From: Sipunculus nudus | Lineage: Eukaryota > Annelida > Sipuncula > Golfingiida > Sipunculidae | Direction: 5' to 3' | Assembly: GCA_026874595.1 (NCBI GenBank) | Contig: CM049317.1 | Span: forward strand, 37,546,401 to 37,610,400 | DNA length: 64,000 bases | In this document: in pieces, positions 39,087-49,564 of the stretch | Layout: the number at the start of each line of letters is the position of its first letter | Numbering within the stretch: position 1 is the stretch's first letter | The notes under the pieces: generated by a model | Told to the model about the DNA's origin: nothing | Seen by the model: the letters and a program-made list of their open reading frames with translations, nothing else | The model's database searches: none | Program-made: the position numbers and the translations under genes

Positions 39087-42000
39087 TGGAGTGACAGACC
39101 AACAGAGGTTTGATCTGTTTTATTCATTTTGTGTGGATACACTCACGGTCTGTAGTATACACACGTGCTAATTTAGACAGCATACAGGTAGCACCCCACC
39201 TTCAGGGACAAACTATCCAGTGAAGAATGGTGCAAAGAATGTTATTCTGCTGCTAGCCTAGCGTTTATTATTTGCCCCACAGCACGGTCTTGAATGAGGT
39301 TTAGGTTGGTGGACTAAATTGGCACTTAACATGAATTGATCAAATACGCTGTGTGGCTCAGGCTATTGTAGGATCAAGCATACCGAGATTTCTACAGACA
39401 ACGCGCTTTTATAATTAAAAGTGGCTCAGACTGAAGAACAAAACCTGTAAACACGCGCTGACAGCATATGTGACACTTGTAACTGGCGGAATCCAAAACG
39501 AAAGTATAAGCCTGGGGACTTATTGTATATGATACCATCTTCGTTTCGCCCTTGCGCTAAATAAATCCAAAATGAAAGGGAGTACTCCACACAAGGGGGT
39601 ACACTGCATATGATACAATGCAAGGCTCTTTTATGACATTTCTTTTATGACTTGTACGTACATGTATTATGTACTGTTAGGGCATAGGCTTTTTTATGAT
39701 TTACTTGTATGTATATACCCTTGTTACAGATTAACGTATTGCATGTCCAACTGATTCAACTATATATGTTAACTCATTTGGATTATTACAATGAATAGCA
39801 CGCTTGCATGTTCATATTCAATTAAAACATTTTTTGTACATTCGAATATGGAAATACACCTAAGTAATGGACATCTTGTGAAGAGTGATGTGTATAAGTG
39901 GGACTACATAAAACGATCTGCACACACACACACATATATATATTTTTATTTACACGGAGTGCACATGAAACAGGATCGAACTGTCTCGCTACTGAAGTTT
40001 GCTTCCCCAGAGACCCTTGTAATTACCATTAAAACATGTCTTAATATCCCCTATATAACCTTATACTATCCATAGTTATATAAAGACACAAGGAAGACAC
40101 AGTTTTATGTGCATGCAAGAGATCAGTTCCGACGACTCCGTCGGTAGGTTGGAAATGGATAAATTATACTGCAGGTAGCTTCGGGTCGTCCGTCATTCGT
40201 TTCTTACCTTGTGTCTTAATATTACTATGGGTAGTATTAGGCTATATAGCCTTTTATAGGGGCTATTTAGACATGTTTTATTGGTGATTTCAAGGGCCTG
40301 TGACTTTGCCAGCGAAGCGGTTTGAACGCCGGACATGTGCGCCACCAACATGGGTTCGAATCCCGGATCACCCGATATTTCCTCCTGCATGAGCAATATG
40401 TTATGTAACATATGGGGGCTCGTCCAAAATTTTACCAAACTTTGGTGCCCGGAGAATGGTGGTTTGGAGTTATCGGGCAATTACCTCCACCTAATTCACG
40501 AAAAGTGTGACTCCTGAGATGATTAATCTTGATCTGATAGCAGAATGTTCTTAAGACGGGGTGTGTTTCAGGGTGACATAACTGCGGACCGAACTGTCTC
40601 GCTAGGGAAGCTTACTTTTCTAGCGATGCATTAATTGGAACGCGCCACCGACATGTGTTCAAATCCGGGATTGGTCCAGTATTTTCCATGATCAGTATGT
40701 TTCAACAACAATATATATAATAGATGAAGTTCGTCCAGGATAATTTGTCATTATCATTACACACACGCACGGACATGGTCCTCTGATGTTACGCGTTTTT
40801 CTTGCAGACGAGCGGATACTGAGTCCACAGGGATGTTATAAAGATGACCTTACGACCCCTGACCTCCAGGTCGTTTTGGACATGCCTCGGCTCACCCCCA
40901 GCGACTGTGTCGGTAACTGTTCCAAGCTGGGATACGTCTACTCAGGACTCCAGGTAAAACAGTCTACACCAGTCACCATCCCAATGGTCCTGTGTCTGAT
41001 CAGGTTCATTAATTTACAAACACTATCAAGAATTTAACCTGATAAAACGCAGTCACGGATAAATTAGCTCCCCATGAAAACTTTTGCTTCTTTTTTTGTT
41101 GTTGTTATTACTATATCACAAAAAAGAACACCTGGGTACCCGGTACAATAATTAAAAAGTAACTACTTACCTAATAAAACAACAGAGATGTATTTTTATG
41201 AGCAGTTTACCTGTCCCAGTTACTATTCCCGTCGCGTGTTTCTAATGAAAAATGTACAATTGTAGAGATTCTTTAAAATAGATTTATTTTTGTAACATAT
41301 TATAATATTTTGTGACATGTTTTAACAAGTCTGTTGATGATTCATAGACGTCCCTTGTATTTTAGGCGGGAACCAGGTGTTGGTGCGGAAACAGCTACGG
41401 AAGATACGGTAAGGCTGAGGGTTGTACTGTCAAATGTCCCGGCGCCTCGCAGGAGAAAGTGGAGTGGTGCGGAGGGTACGGCAAAACATCAGTCTATCTA
41501 AACACAGGTACGTGCCGCGGACACGTCATGTTATCTACGTAAAAGCGAGGGCAGCAAACACTGGACACCCTACAGTACTAAAATAGTAACTAAACCTCAC
41601 AGGCTGTTATCTCAGTAATTGGCCACACAAAATATTCAAAAAGTTTAAGATAAAAAAAACTGAATAAGCTTCCATGGACGTAACTGAAACAAACCTAGAG
41701 GCAATAGCAGTGGCATCCTTATTGCAAGTGTTTTATCATGCATGTGATTTCTTGTTTAACAGTTCACGTGCAGCCGACCAAACCCGTGTCTGATGCCTGA
41801 TAATGTCTGGCAAAGAAAATGCATGGGTTTTTTTATGTATCATAGTTTTACTCAAAAGATATCCTTTAAGCGTAACGAGGGTTTCCATTAAGTTAACCAA
41901 GGTTCCTGTAATATTTTGAAGTTTTATAACAAGTGTGTGGTTGGAGGTGATAATTGCGTGACCGGTGTTTGGTTGTAGGTGATACATGACAGATGTACGG

Positions 42001-45000
42001 TTGCAGGTGATACCTACATGACAGCGGCGTGGTTTTAGGGGATAAATACATGACATAAATACATTTTATGGTTGTAGGTGAATACGGTGACTGGTCATAT
42101 AACCAGCCCAACAACTGGGAGGGTCACCAGCTGTGCGGGATCGTGGACGGGTCCACGGAGTACAAGTTCCAGGACGAGGAGTGTTATAGACAGCTCCAGC
42201 ACATCTGTGACATACGTCAGTATAATGTTCATGATTGGCTGATATAATTAAAACTGAAAATATATATATTTCCGATTATTTTTGAGTGAACAAAAAGCAG
42301 CCTTTACGGATTCATTTAAAGTAACTTCCTGCCAAGGAAGCTTTATTAGTTAATCAACAGGTATATAAAGTTAATCATGTGTGGATCTCTAAAGTAAAAC
42401 GTGTGTTATCTTACCTTTGAGGTCAACGATTTCTTCATCAGTATAAATAAAATTTAATTAAAATCAGTATCATTCCATGTCCTACCATGCCAGTCAAATT
42501 ACTCTACACTTAGTTGAACAATGGGCGTCAATCTCTCACGTTGAAGGTTACTCCTAAGTCGGTCCCTGACTGCAAATCCTGTGCTTCGATCTGTATCCCA
42601 ACATGTTTAACTTAATTGTTGACAGGGGGGCTGTGGCTAATTATATGTCAACATTACAACCTTTACATATAGTATAAAAGACAGAGAGAAAGAGAACCTC
42701 TCAGTGTTTTACCCCAGCAGCTGCCATTTGTTTTCAGCGATGAACCTTTGCTTTGGAGTGAACTTCATTTCGTACCGCGACAGCTGCTACTATCGCAGCA
42801 CGGGCGCCCTCTCGTGGTTCGAGGCGGAGTCAGACTGTAAAGCCAGAGGAGGCAGCCTTCTGACGATTCGTAGTCCGGATGAACATGAGAAACTCCGGAG
42901 GGCCATGTTCAGGTATAATAGCAAGGAGAAGTACTGGATCGGCTTGTACAGCGGCACATGGAAGTGGTCAAACGGTAAGTCAACACACAGGCGGTCACAG
43001 ATACTGATAGTGTGGTGTACCTCTGTCACTTCTGAACCTCTGACAGACTGGGGAGAGCGAAGGTTGCTTCGAATTTAAATTTATACACAAGAATATTGTT
43101 ATCTGAGGGCCAACATTTTATAAAGCGATCGAGATTTGCGCGACTGGATATAAAATTTAAAAAGAATATCAATTTAAACAGAATGTAAGTAAAAAAGGAA
43201 TGTTGTTCGCTGGTGTTGTTGCTACTAGTTTTATTGCAGTTGAAGTGACAATACCTAAAAGTTTGATACATGTATATCCGCCTATATCTAGTTTTAAACT
43301 TTCTGTTTTTTAGTGGTCAAAGTTAATATTTAACATTAAGCAACAGTCTTCATTTGACCGGTATGACTAGTAAACAAGAAGAATTAGATATCTGTACCAT
43401 CCACAGGTGCCACGATTCAGTGGACAAACTGGCAGCAGGGGGAGCCACAAGCAACGGCGCAGCAGTGTATACTGATGTCTACTGTGTCCCCCTACACGTG
43501 GCGCACCGCGGCTTGTGGTACATTAAACGGCTTCTTCTGCCAAGGCGGTGAGTAATCCCTGCGTTTTCATACGTTCTAATATATGTCATTGTCCACTTTG
43601 AAAAGAAATTGTTAATTGTATGTATTGTATCATAATTTTTGTTAAAACAGTAATAGGACCTGATTGGAAAACTGAATTTTGGGAATGAGTCAATACAAGA
43701 ATGGTGCTCTCACGTCTTCACCACACCAATAGATTTAACTCTATCAAACTGTTATACGAGAGGGTGAAACTACATGAGATGCAATTATATCTTAAAAAAT
43801 AAATATAATTGATTTTATGTTTTGAATGTTTCACCTCATTTGAGATCATAATGTAATTTGGAATTTTCAAAAGCTAAATCATGTTCATTAAGAAAGGAAA
43901 ATCCCAATTTGTTATATTTTTAAGTTACGTTGTCAATAATTTGGAGGTCAATAGACTTTCCAAGCACCCAACCTCCATAGTACTTAATATCGAACTCCTA
44001 TTCCTCTATAACTGGTCGCACATTATTTCTGGACCTTGATGTCACCATAAAAATAGGATTTTTAATATAATTTTTCATTCATAAACCAATGTTGTTTCAT
44101 GTTGTTGTATACTTTGTAGGTTTTCCAACAGACCTCACGACTCAGGTTGTCACGACAACGGAAGCTGCAACCACAGCAGAGGAAACGACATTCAGCGAAA
44201 CAACTCTAGCCCAGCCGACAGGGGCGCCCCCTACCGAGCCAGGTTCTGGAGGCAGCACCGCTGGGAATTCCTTGGATACACTTACAATAGGTCTGTGTTT
44301 ATATTAGCTCCTTGACAGTGTTTTTGATTTACAATTATACATAATGGTAGAAATCTTTTATTTAGACAATATTATTTACACAAAATGAATCAAATTAGGG
44401 AAGTAATCCTACAAACATGCGTGCATGTAAAATATTTGCAAATTCATTGGCTTTTTAGTGGCCAAGACGTTGCCATATCGCATGCTATGTTTACATGCAT
44501 GTTATACCAGATTGTGTTTATCTTTCAGTGTGTGAAAAACTTGTCCGGAATTAGTGCATTAGTTGTTTGTTCGTACACGTTGTGAATTTGTGATAGTACA
44601 ATGATACTGTTTTCGTATTCACTGAATCATTTATTCGAAATCACAGTCGAATTCTTTAAACCCAGCATCTAATAATCCGGCATTCGGCGTAAACCGGCAT
44701 ATTCACTGAGAACGGATTTTCGCCCATTATAGTTTAGGTCTTAATCCGGCATTTTGCGTTATCCGGATCCGATACAATTGCCGAGAAACAACGTCCCTGA
44801 TCCAAGATGCTTAATTCCCGACGGTGTCGGATTAACGGGGTTTGACTGTATTGTCATATTTTAGTTGCGGTGTCTTTGTCTTACAGTTCTGATCGTGCTG
44901 GGCATCATCCTCCTGATCGCCGTCATCGCCCTCATCGTGTTCTGTATCGTTATGAAGAAAAAGAAGTAAGTTGGTCCTAAGTTTTAAAATGTTACCTAAT

Positions 45001-46058
45001 TATTATTACTGATATATTATCATTGACATACAAACCCATATTAAACTGTCACTGTCATAAACACACATACACACATACATGTACATATATATCATATTGT
45101 TTCATATCTTCTATCGTATCATGTCATATCATACATGATCTGTTGGGGTTATAGGTTTTAAGGTATTGAAAATAATATTTGTAGATATAAGGGAGTAAAG
45201 AAGGGGTAGCATGCTCATCCCCTACAATAAGCCACCTACATGTTTATAAACTGCAGCATTCAGAAATCGCTAACTCGGTATCCCGTTGTTTGTATCCAGA
45301 TTAAGATCCCGATCTTTTAAATTATAACTTGACTGAAGACTGGCGTGTTTATTGGTACTAAATTCCTCCAGTAGATGCCGCGCCAGTGGAAGCAAACGGG
45401 CAGTAATTGATCAATAACAGCATTCGTTTTGCCTCAAGTCAAACATATTCGTAAGCTTTTACTGACAAACATTCATTACTTGATCGTATGATAAAGCAAA
45501 CACACTTACAGACAGACTGAAACGCAAAAAGGGTAAGACATAATTGATTAAACGTCAACAAAACCTCCAGGAAGACACACCAATATAGCTCTTAAACACC
45601 ATTATCAATATGTAACCTGTGATTCTTATGTTTCAGCCCGGACAAGGTAGAGGATTATGAAAAGGTATACGACGCCCGGCCTGACGCCCCGATTCCTGAA
45701 CATCGGCGTCTCTCAACTGTCAGCGGGGGTCTCTACGATGGCTCAGGTCGGTGTCTTGTCTCCATGGGTATTTCTTAAATGTTGTTAATCATATTAATCA
45801 TATAGATCTAAATCTTTTAAATTTCCCTTAATCATATATAGTGTAATATACAATATAATATATTATACAACAAGACGATTTAAATATATGTGGTATAATT
45901 TTACATAAGTACATTTGGTATAGCATATGAAATTAAATCTTTTGGATCTTCATATATAAATTAAGCTATGCTTTTTGTATGTTTCAGGTTACACCGGCTA
46001 CAATGATAATCGAGTTTATAGCACAATGAAGGACTCTAATTCAATGTACTACAGATGA
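35461..46058 (+). CDS. Two-CTLD, WSC-containing transmembrane lectin receptor (gene 1, 11 exons)
   Basis: Eleven exons with consensus splice sites join in frame to 1521 nt, 506 residues. In order: signal peptide (1-19), CTLD1 N-half (20-95), WSC domain (96-191), CTLD1 C-half (192-237), CTLD2 (238-363), Thr-rich stalk (364-420), transmembrane helix (about 421-443) and cytoplasmic tail to 506. Both CTLDs are long-form, with the extra N-terminal Cys pair and the four core Cys. The Ca2+-site motifs are altered: QPN in CTLD1, EPQ and no WND in CTLD2. The layout is that of a type I cell-surface protein with the lectin domains outside. The WSC, a Cys-rich, putative carbohydrate-binding domain, interrupts CTLD1. 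The tail carries DARPDAP and a YSTM (YxxM) motif. Function as a recognition receptor is inferred from the family, and the ligand is unknown. Confidence 0.85.
36611..36690. repeat. (TA)n microsatellite in intron 1 of gene 1
   Basis: About 80 bases of TA dinucleotides. Confidence 0.92.
37059..37118. repeat. (ATA)n/(ATT)n palindromic microsatellite
   Basis: A run of (TAA)n passes directly into (TAT)n, so the tract is self-complementary around 37091. It lies in intron 1 of gene 1. Confidence 0.9.
37718..37948 (+). CDS. Gene 1 exon 2: CTLD1 N-terminal half
   Basis: Phase 1 to phase 1. It contains the long-form Cys pair (DC...IC), FALAEEYCRLRGAYLAAV, and LWIGG followed by LWRWKI, the standard first half of a CTLD up to the W-x-W motif. 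It is flanked by tttctag and gtaag. Confidence 0.9.
38228..38935 (-). pseudogene. Decayed LINE reverse-transcriptase C terminus in gene 1 intron
   Basis: The minus strand reads AAEDRALRMITSSPYNSHT, then several broken blocks (EVHHHRTR, CRLKGYFPAL) in the order of the LINE C-terminal region. It ends in ATTGA-type short repeats near 38228 after an ATATT-rich 3' segment. It is full of stops and lies antisense in the intron between exons 2 and 3 of gene 1. Confidence 0.5.
38964..39075. repeat. (CT)n-(TA)n-(GA)n composite microsatellite
   Basis: A CT run, a TA run and a GA run in order, so the flanks are complementary and could fold. Reading frames here are artefacts. Confidence 0.88.
39975..40330. 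repeat. Inverted repeat with arms of about 120 bp
   Basis: The block at about 39998-40100 (including aaaacatgtcttaat and agacacaagg) is matched by its reverse complement at about 40200-40295. Arms diverge by perhaps 15-20%. It lies in intron 2 of gene 1 and joins directly to SINE-like sequence at its right end. Confidence 0.6.
40297..40470 (+). mobile_element. tRNA-derived SINE-like sequence, copy 1
   Basis: It has an A-box-like gccagcgaagcgg and an exact polymerase III B box, ggttcgaatcc, about 45 bases later. It then has a non-tRNA body that shares several blocks with copy 2 nearby. There is no cloverleaf complete enough for a working tRNA. Confidence 0.5.
40557..40740 (+). mobile_element. 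tRNA-derived SINE-like sequence, copy 2
   Basis: Same orientation as copy 1, with a weaker B box (gttcaaatccg) and the shared cgcgccaccgacatg and cgtcca segments. It lies just upstream of the first WSC exon of gene 1. Confidence 0.45.
40808..40953 (+). CDS. Gene 1 exon 3: WSC domain, first half
   Basis: Phase 1 to phase 0. It begins the WSC with GCYKDD and includes DCVGNCSKLGYVYSGLQ, with the first three of eight Cys. It is flanked by ttgcag and gtaaaa. Confidence 0.88.
41366..41507 (+). CDS. Gene 1 exon 4: WSC domain, second half
   Basis: Phase 0 to phase 1. It completes the WSC with RCWCGNSYGRYG, the GC/KCPG pair and WCGGYGKTSVY, giving eight Cys in total. Exons 3 and 4 together form a phase 1-1 cassette that could be skipped without changing frame. 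Confidence 0.88.
42078..42215 (+). CDS. Gene 1 exon 5: CTLD1 C-terminal half
   Basis: Phase 1 to phase 1. GDWSYNQPNNWEGHQLCGIV, then FQDEEC and HICDI, is a complete second half of a CTLD with three core Cys. It restores the fold begun in exon 2 on the other side of the WSC exons. Donor gtcagt. Confidence 0.88.
42738..42974 (+). CDS. Gene 1 exon 6: CTLD2 N-terminal half
   Basis: Phase 1 to phase 1. NLCFGV...DSCYY is the long-form pair. LSWFEAESDCKARGGSLLTI, KYWIGLYSG and TWKWSN follow, the same cut point as exon 2 of CTLD1. Confidence 0.92.
43407..43547 (+). CDS. Gene 1 exon 7: CTLD2 C-terminal half
   Basis: Phase 1 to phase 1. IQWTNWQQGEPQATAQQC, then WRTAAC and GFFCQG. EPQ in place of EPN, and no WND, argue against a canonical Ca2+-dependent sugar site. 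Confidence 0.92.
44120..44290 (+). CDS. Gene 1 exon 8: Thr/Pro-rich stalk
   Basis: Phase 1 to phase 1. Rich in Thr, Ala, Pro and Ser with no Cys, typical of an O-glycosylated extracellular stalk next to the membrane. Confidence 0.85.
44644..44848. mobile_element. Pogo/Tigger-like MITE remnant
   Basis: The right end is cggggtttgactg followed by TA. The left end is cagtcgaattctttaaac. Internal repeats of aatccgg run toward both ends, giving imperfect inverted ends that resemble Tigger-type elements. About 205 bp, in the intron between stalk and transmembrane exons of gene 1. Confidence 0.45.
44887..44965 (+). CDS. Gene 1 exon 9: transmembrane helix
   Basis: Phase 1 to phase 2. About 22 hydrophobic residues (LIVLGIILLIAVIALIVF...) followed by a KKKK stop-transfer run. 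Confidence 0.92.
45637..45746 (+). CDS. Gene 1 exon 10: cytoplasmic tail with DARPDAP motif
   Basis: Phase 2 to phase 1. EDYEKVYDARPDAPIPEH matches the tail exons of gene 2 around EKxYDARPDAP. GLYDGS follows. Confidence 0.88.
45988..46058 (+). CDS. Gene 1 exon 11: Tyr-rich C terminus and stop
   Basis: Starts in phase 1 and ends with TGA at 46056-46058. It holds six Tyr in 23 residues, including VYSTM (a YxxM motif). Confidence 0.85.
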
Positions 46059-46259
46059 GGCGGTATAACAGATACAGGTGCTGACGATTCATCTGAGTGC
46101 ATTTAAATCAAAACTGTCAAGTTTTATATTATTTCGTAAGGTACTGACTCAACAGAGGGAATTTTCAGTTCATTGTACCTAAATGAAGTTACCAATTATA
46201 TCCAGTCAAAAGTAAATTACGATGCATATTCATGCCGTGTTACAGAAATATACAGAAAA

Positions 46260-46265
46260 AATAAA
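46260..46265 (+). promoter_or_regulatory. Candidate polyadenylation signal of gene 1
   Basis: AATAAA about 200 nt after the stop. AT-rich context makes chance occurrence possible. Confidence 0.35.
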
Positions 46266-46449
46266 AATGATGACTTGCAGATTTGTTAAATATACTTTGC
46301 ATATTTATGTACATGCATTTATAATGATACGGTTTTATGATAGGGACAAAACGTCAGACATCTTTCGAAAATGCTAGTTTTGTTACAATATAATATATTT
46401 ATAAATATAGAGCGATGGATCATGAGTACAAAGGAAATATATAGGTCAT

Positions 46450-46556
46450 ATATAAAGACCGAGCATAGGAAAACCAGTCCCCACTGACCGGGACTGAATT
46501 CTGGACCTTCCGATTTTCAGTCGCAGGCTGTCACTACCTCATCTCTCAACAGCCTG
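46450..46556 (-). mobile_element. tRNA-derived SINE-like remnant
   Basis: The minus strand shows gatgaggtagtgac, then cctgcgactgaaaatcgg, then cagtcccggtcag, the order of A box, anticodon arm and degraded B box of many invertebrate SINEs. It lies 0.4 kb past the stop of gene 1. Confidence 0.4.
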
Positions 46557-47011
46557 CCGGAAGTCGGAAGATCGTTCGCCTGTTAATGTGAAATGGTGTT
46601 CTGTGAATATTTGTTCCATCTCAAATATTATCATATATAGCTATGTTTGTGTAACCTAATGTACCAATTTAATAATTTGGAGTGTCATTTGAGTGTATGT
46701 CAGTATCTTTTAACGTTTATCCTTATATTATTTATACACTGTATACTTTAGATTATAATTGTAGATATTTCAAACAGGATTTATGGGTAGGTTTTCACTG
46801 TGTTAAGTTCTTTATTACAATAATTGTATTAAATATGTATATAAATGTATGTATTCTTTCCTAATGTTTTTGTAAATACAAAGCAATTCATATGTATTGT
46901 TTATTATGAAAACAAAAGGTTACGTGTGCTGTAAGCACTTAATATCAATCAGTGTCATACTGATTTGAAAACTGATAATATTAAATCAAACATGTCACGT
47001 GTTTTATATGT

Positions 47012-47078
47012 TACTGCAATCCGGCATGTACATTACTGCAATCCGGCATGTACATTACTGCAATCCGGCATGTACATG
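47012..47078. repeat. 22-bp direct repeat, three copies
   Basis: Unit tactgcaatccggcatgtac plus at, three adjacent, almost perfect copies. Confidence 0.9.
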
Positions 47079-47778
47079 CATCTAAACACGAGGCAAGCGT
47101 TACTGTGATATTTTCGTCTAACACGTACAACAAAGCGCTTGGAGTGCTTAGGGTAGCCCATGTGGCCCAAGTCGTGCTTTTATCTTGTAAGTTATCATGT
47201 TGTTATATCATTTTACTGCTATTTTAATAAATAAATTATAACTATATATGTCTTGCTCAGTCACTCATATTTACATTTTCAGTAGGTAAAATATAAGTCA
47301 TAAAGCATTCCAAAGGATTTTATAGAAAAGTGGTCTAAGTGAATGTTTTTATATGTGTGTATGTAATAGAGAGAGGGGGGGGGGGCAACTATACTTTGCT
47401 TCAAAGTAACAAGAACATTTTCTAAAATTAAACGTAACTTATACATGAGCCTATAATTACGAAGAGACTCCTCTGATGCAAAAAAACTTGGTTCGAAAAT
47501 TAGAGCCTTACCCGACCATTATATTTTACTCCAGATCTGGAACTTTCTTTCCAGTCCTGAACCAGACATCCACCCCCAGACAGCTCCCAGCAACGCATGT
47601 GAGCCTCCGATACACACAGTCTGACTTATACACATTTAAGAAAAATATGTCTCTAAAAAATGATAATTAAATTTATTAACCTTTCACATACAACAAACTG
47701 GTAACCCTTAATATGCATATATGTATATATCTGCACTTTTAAGAACATATGAACATGCATGTTTGCAGAATACATATA

Positions 47779-47784
<6 letters not shown>

Positions 47785-47852
<68 letters not shown>
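47785..47852. repeat. (TA)n microsatellite
   Basis: About 68 bases of TA dinucleotides. Confidence 0.92.
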
Positions 47853-47855
<3 letters not shown>

Positions 47856-48328
47856 GGCATTTAGTACATTATTTGTATATATTATTTAAAGTATAGCACC
47901 TGTAATATATACATAAATAATGATATTCTTGCTTTATTGCGGTAAATTAACAGCAGTATACCATAATATTAAATGGTACATATATTTACGGCTGGGCTAC
48001 ATTTAACATTCTACAGATTTCACACAGACGGGATCGCATGATTCAGTTTTACAACCAGGTTTCCTTCATCCTGTACAAAGTATACGACAACCAAACCTAG
48101 TTTTTTTTTAAATAACCACAACAACATGATATCAGGACTTGGTACAGAACATTCTTTGAATTAAACATCGAATACCCAAAACAATAATTTATCTAAATAT
48201 TAAATATGTTACTGTTAAATTATATCAACTGAAATCTGGACTCTCTAGTGTGGGAACTCTTTTAATATATAATAAGTAAAAATATATTATAGTATATATG
48301 GTTATTATTTAGTTTATGCGGAGAATAC

Positions 48329-48471
48329 TCAGTGGTCGGCATCATCGTCCTCTTCGCTTTCTATCTGTATCCTCGTTCTGTCCCGTAATCTCGCGTTAAT
48401 GCCACGCCCACTGTTCACGTGACCATTAGACAGGTTTGTATCTGATACAAATCCTTCATCAACGATAAGAC
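48329..48471 (-). CDS. Tail B terminal exon
   Basis: Starts in phase 1 with GLIVDEG, then NGHVNSGRGINARLRDRTRI and an acidic end (ESEEDDDADH), stop TGA at 48331-48329. The frame is intact, which argues for selection rather than decay. It converges on gene 1 with 2.3 kb between the stops. Confidence 0.72.
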
Positions 48472-48711
48472 CTGAAACAGGAACAGACATACATAGTTTA
48501 TTATTAACCGATTATGCATGTTAACAGCGTGATTAAGGTAACATGGCTCACGTCCCTGAGATACCTAGTTCTTAACGCGGCCCGGTAAAAAAAGGGACAT
48601 GTCAGTCCGGCACCTTTGTATCAAACCGTGCTTTTAGGTCAAACACGCAAAGCCCTTCATTAAAACGAAAAAAAAACTACGTCATAAGTACATGAAGGCA
48701 ACGTAACCAGT

Positions 48712-49240
48712 TGACGTTCCTGGTATATATAATACACGTTATCATTATGATACGAATTAATCCGGTGACGGTCCTGGTATATATCATACACGTAATCATT
48801 ATGATACAACTTAACCAGGTGACGGTCCTGGTATATATCATACACGTAATCATTATGATACAACGTAACCAGGTGACGGTCCTGGTATATATCATACACG
48901 TAATCATTATGATACAACTTAACCAGGTGACGGTCCTGGTATATATCATACACGTAATCATTATGATACAACTTAACCAGGTGACGGTCCTGGTATATAT
49001 CAAACACGTAATCATTATGATACAACTTAACCAGGTGACGGTCCTGGTATATATCATACACGTAATCATTATGATACAACTTAACCAGGTGACGGTCCTG
49101 GTATATATCAAACACGTAATCATTATGATACAACTTAACCAGGTGACGGTTCTGGTATAAATCATACACATTAGCATTATGATACAACTTAACCAGATGA
49201 CGGTCCTGCTATATATCATACACATTATCATTATAATACA
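48712..49240. repeat. 54-bp minisatellite, about 9 copies
   Basis: The unit includes accagg-tgacggt-cctggt, a 6-bp stem with a 7-base loop, followed by an AT-rich half. Because 54 is a multiple of three, frames stay open on both strands (up to 195 residues). These are by-products. It lies in the intron between the two tail B exons. Confidence 0.92.
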
Positions 49241-49564
49241 ACAAACTGTGCAAGTGAATTTCAAATATGAAAAGACAGTCAGATTGATGACTGTGTATAT
49301 GGTTGAAAATATTAAGAAAAAATTTAAAGGTTGTTTGGTTGACCTAATGAAAAAGATTTAGATGTTAAGCTCAGAGGGGTCAGATGGTCACAGATGACGA
49401 GTAAACATGTCGACTGGCTGGCATATTGTATACTAAAATTACTATGTGGTGCAGGCCTTTTGTACATAATCTTCGAAACAACACCGTCGCACTTTTCATG
49501 ATGATTTTGAGATGTAGCTATCAAAAGTACCCAGAGGTAATAATGAGGCTACCTTACAGCGTAC

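Larger units (their letters stand above)
46557..48328. other. Intergenic DNA between the convergent genes
   Basis: No gene recognised. It holds three direct copies of a 22-bp unit (tactgcaatccggcatgtac plus 2) at about 47012-47078, a poly-G run near 47376 and a long (TA)n tract at 47785-47852. An AATAAA on the minus strand at 47938-47933 is a possible signal for the tail B transcript. Confidence 0.6.

Noticed and set aside
40297-40375. Functional tRNA gene
   Set aside because: The B box is perfect but the A box is weak, a cloverleaf cannot be drawn, and a similar decayed copy lies nearby, so a SINE fits better.
37949-40807. Hidden CTLD1 C-half exon that would make the WSC a separate domain after CTLD1
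   Set aside because: No segment with the W-P-N-C and C-x-C pattern and splice sites was found. The sequence is LINE, microsatellite and SINE-like.
45637-46058. ITIM or ITAM in the gene 1 tail
   Set aside because: No Tyr has the required hydrophobic residue at -2 together with L/V/I at +3, and there is no paired YxxL/I spacing.
48712-49240. CRISPR array
   Set aside because: The repeats are contiguous 54-bp units with no unique spacers, in an animal-type genome.
48660-49361. Overlapping reading frames of 149-195 residues on both strands
   Set aside because: They translate the 54-bp minisatellite in several registers. Unit length divisible by three explains the openness, and no unique protein sequence flanks them.
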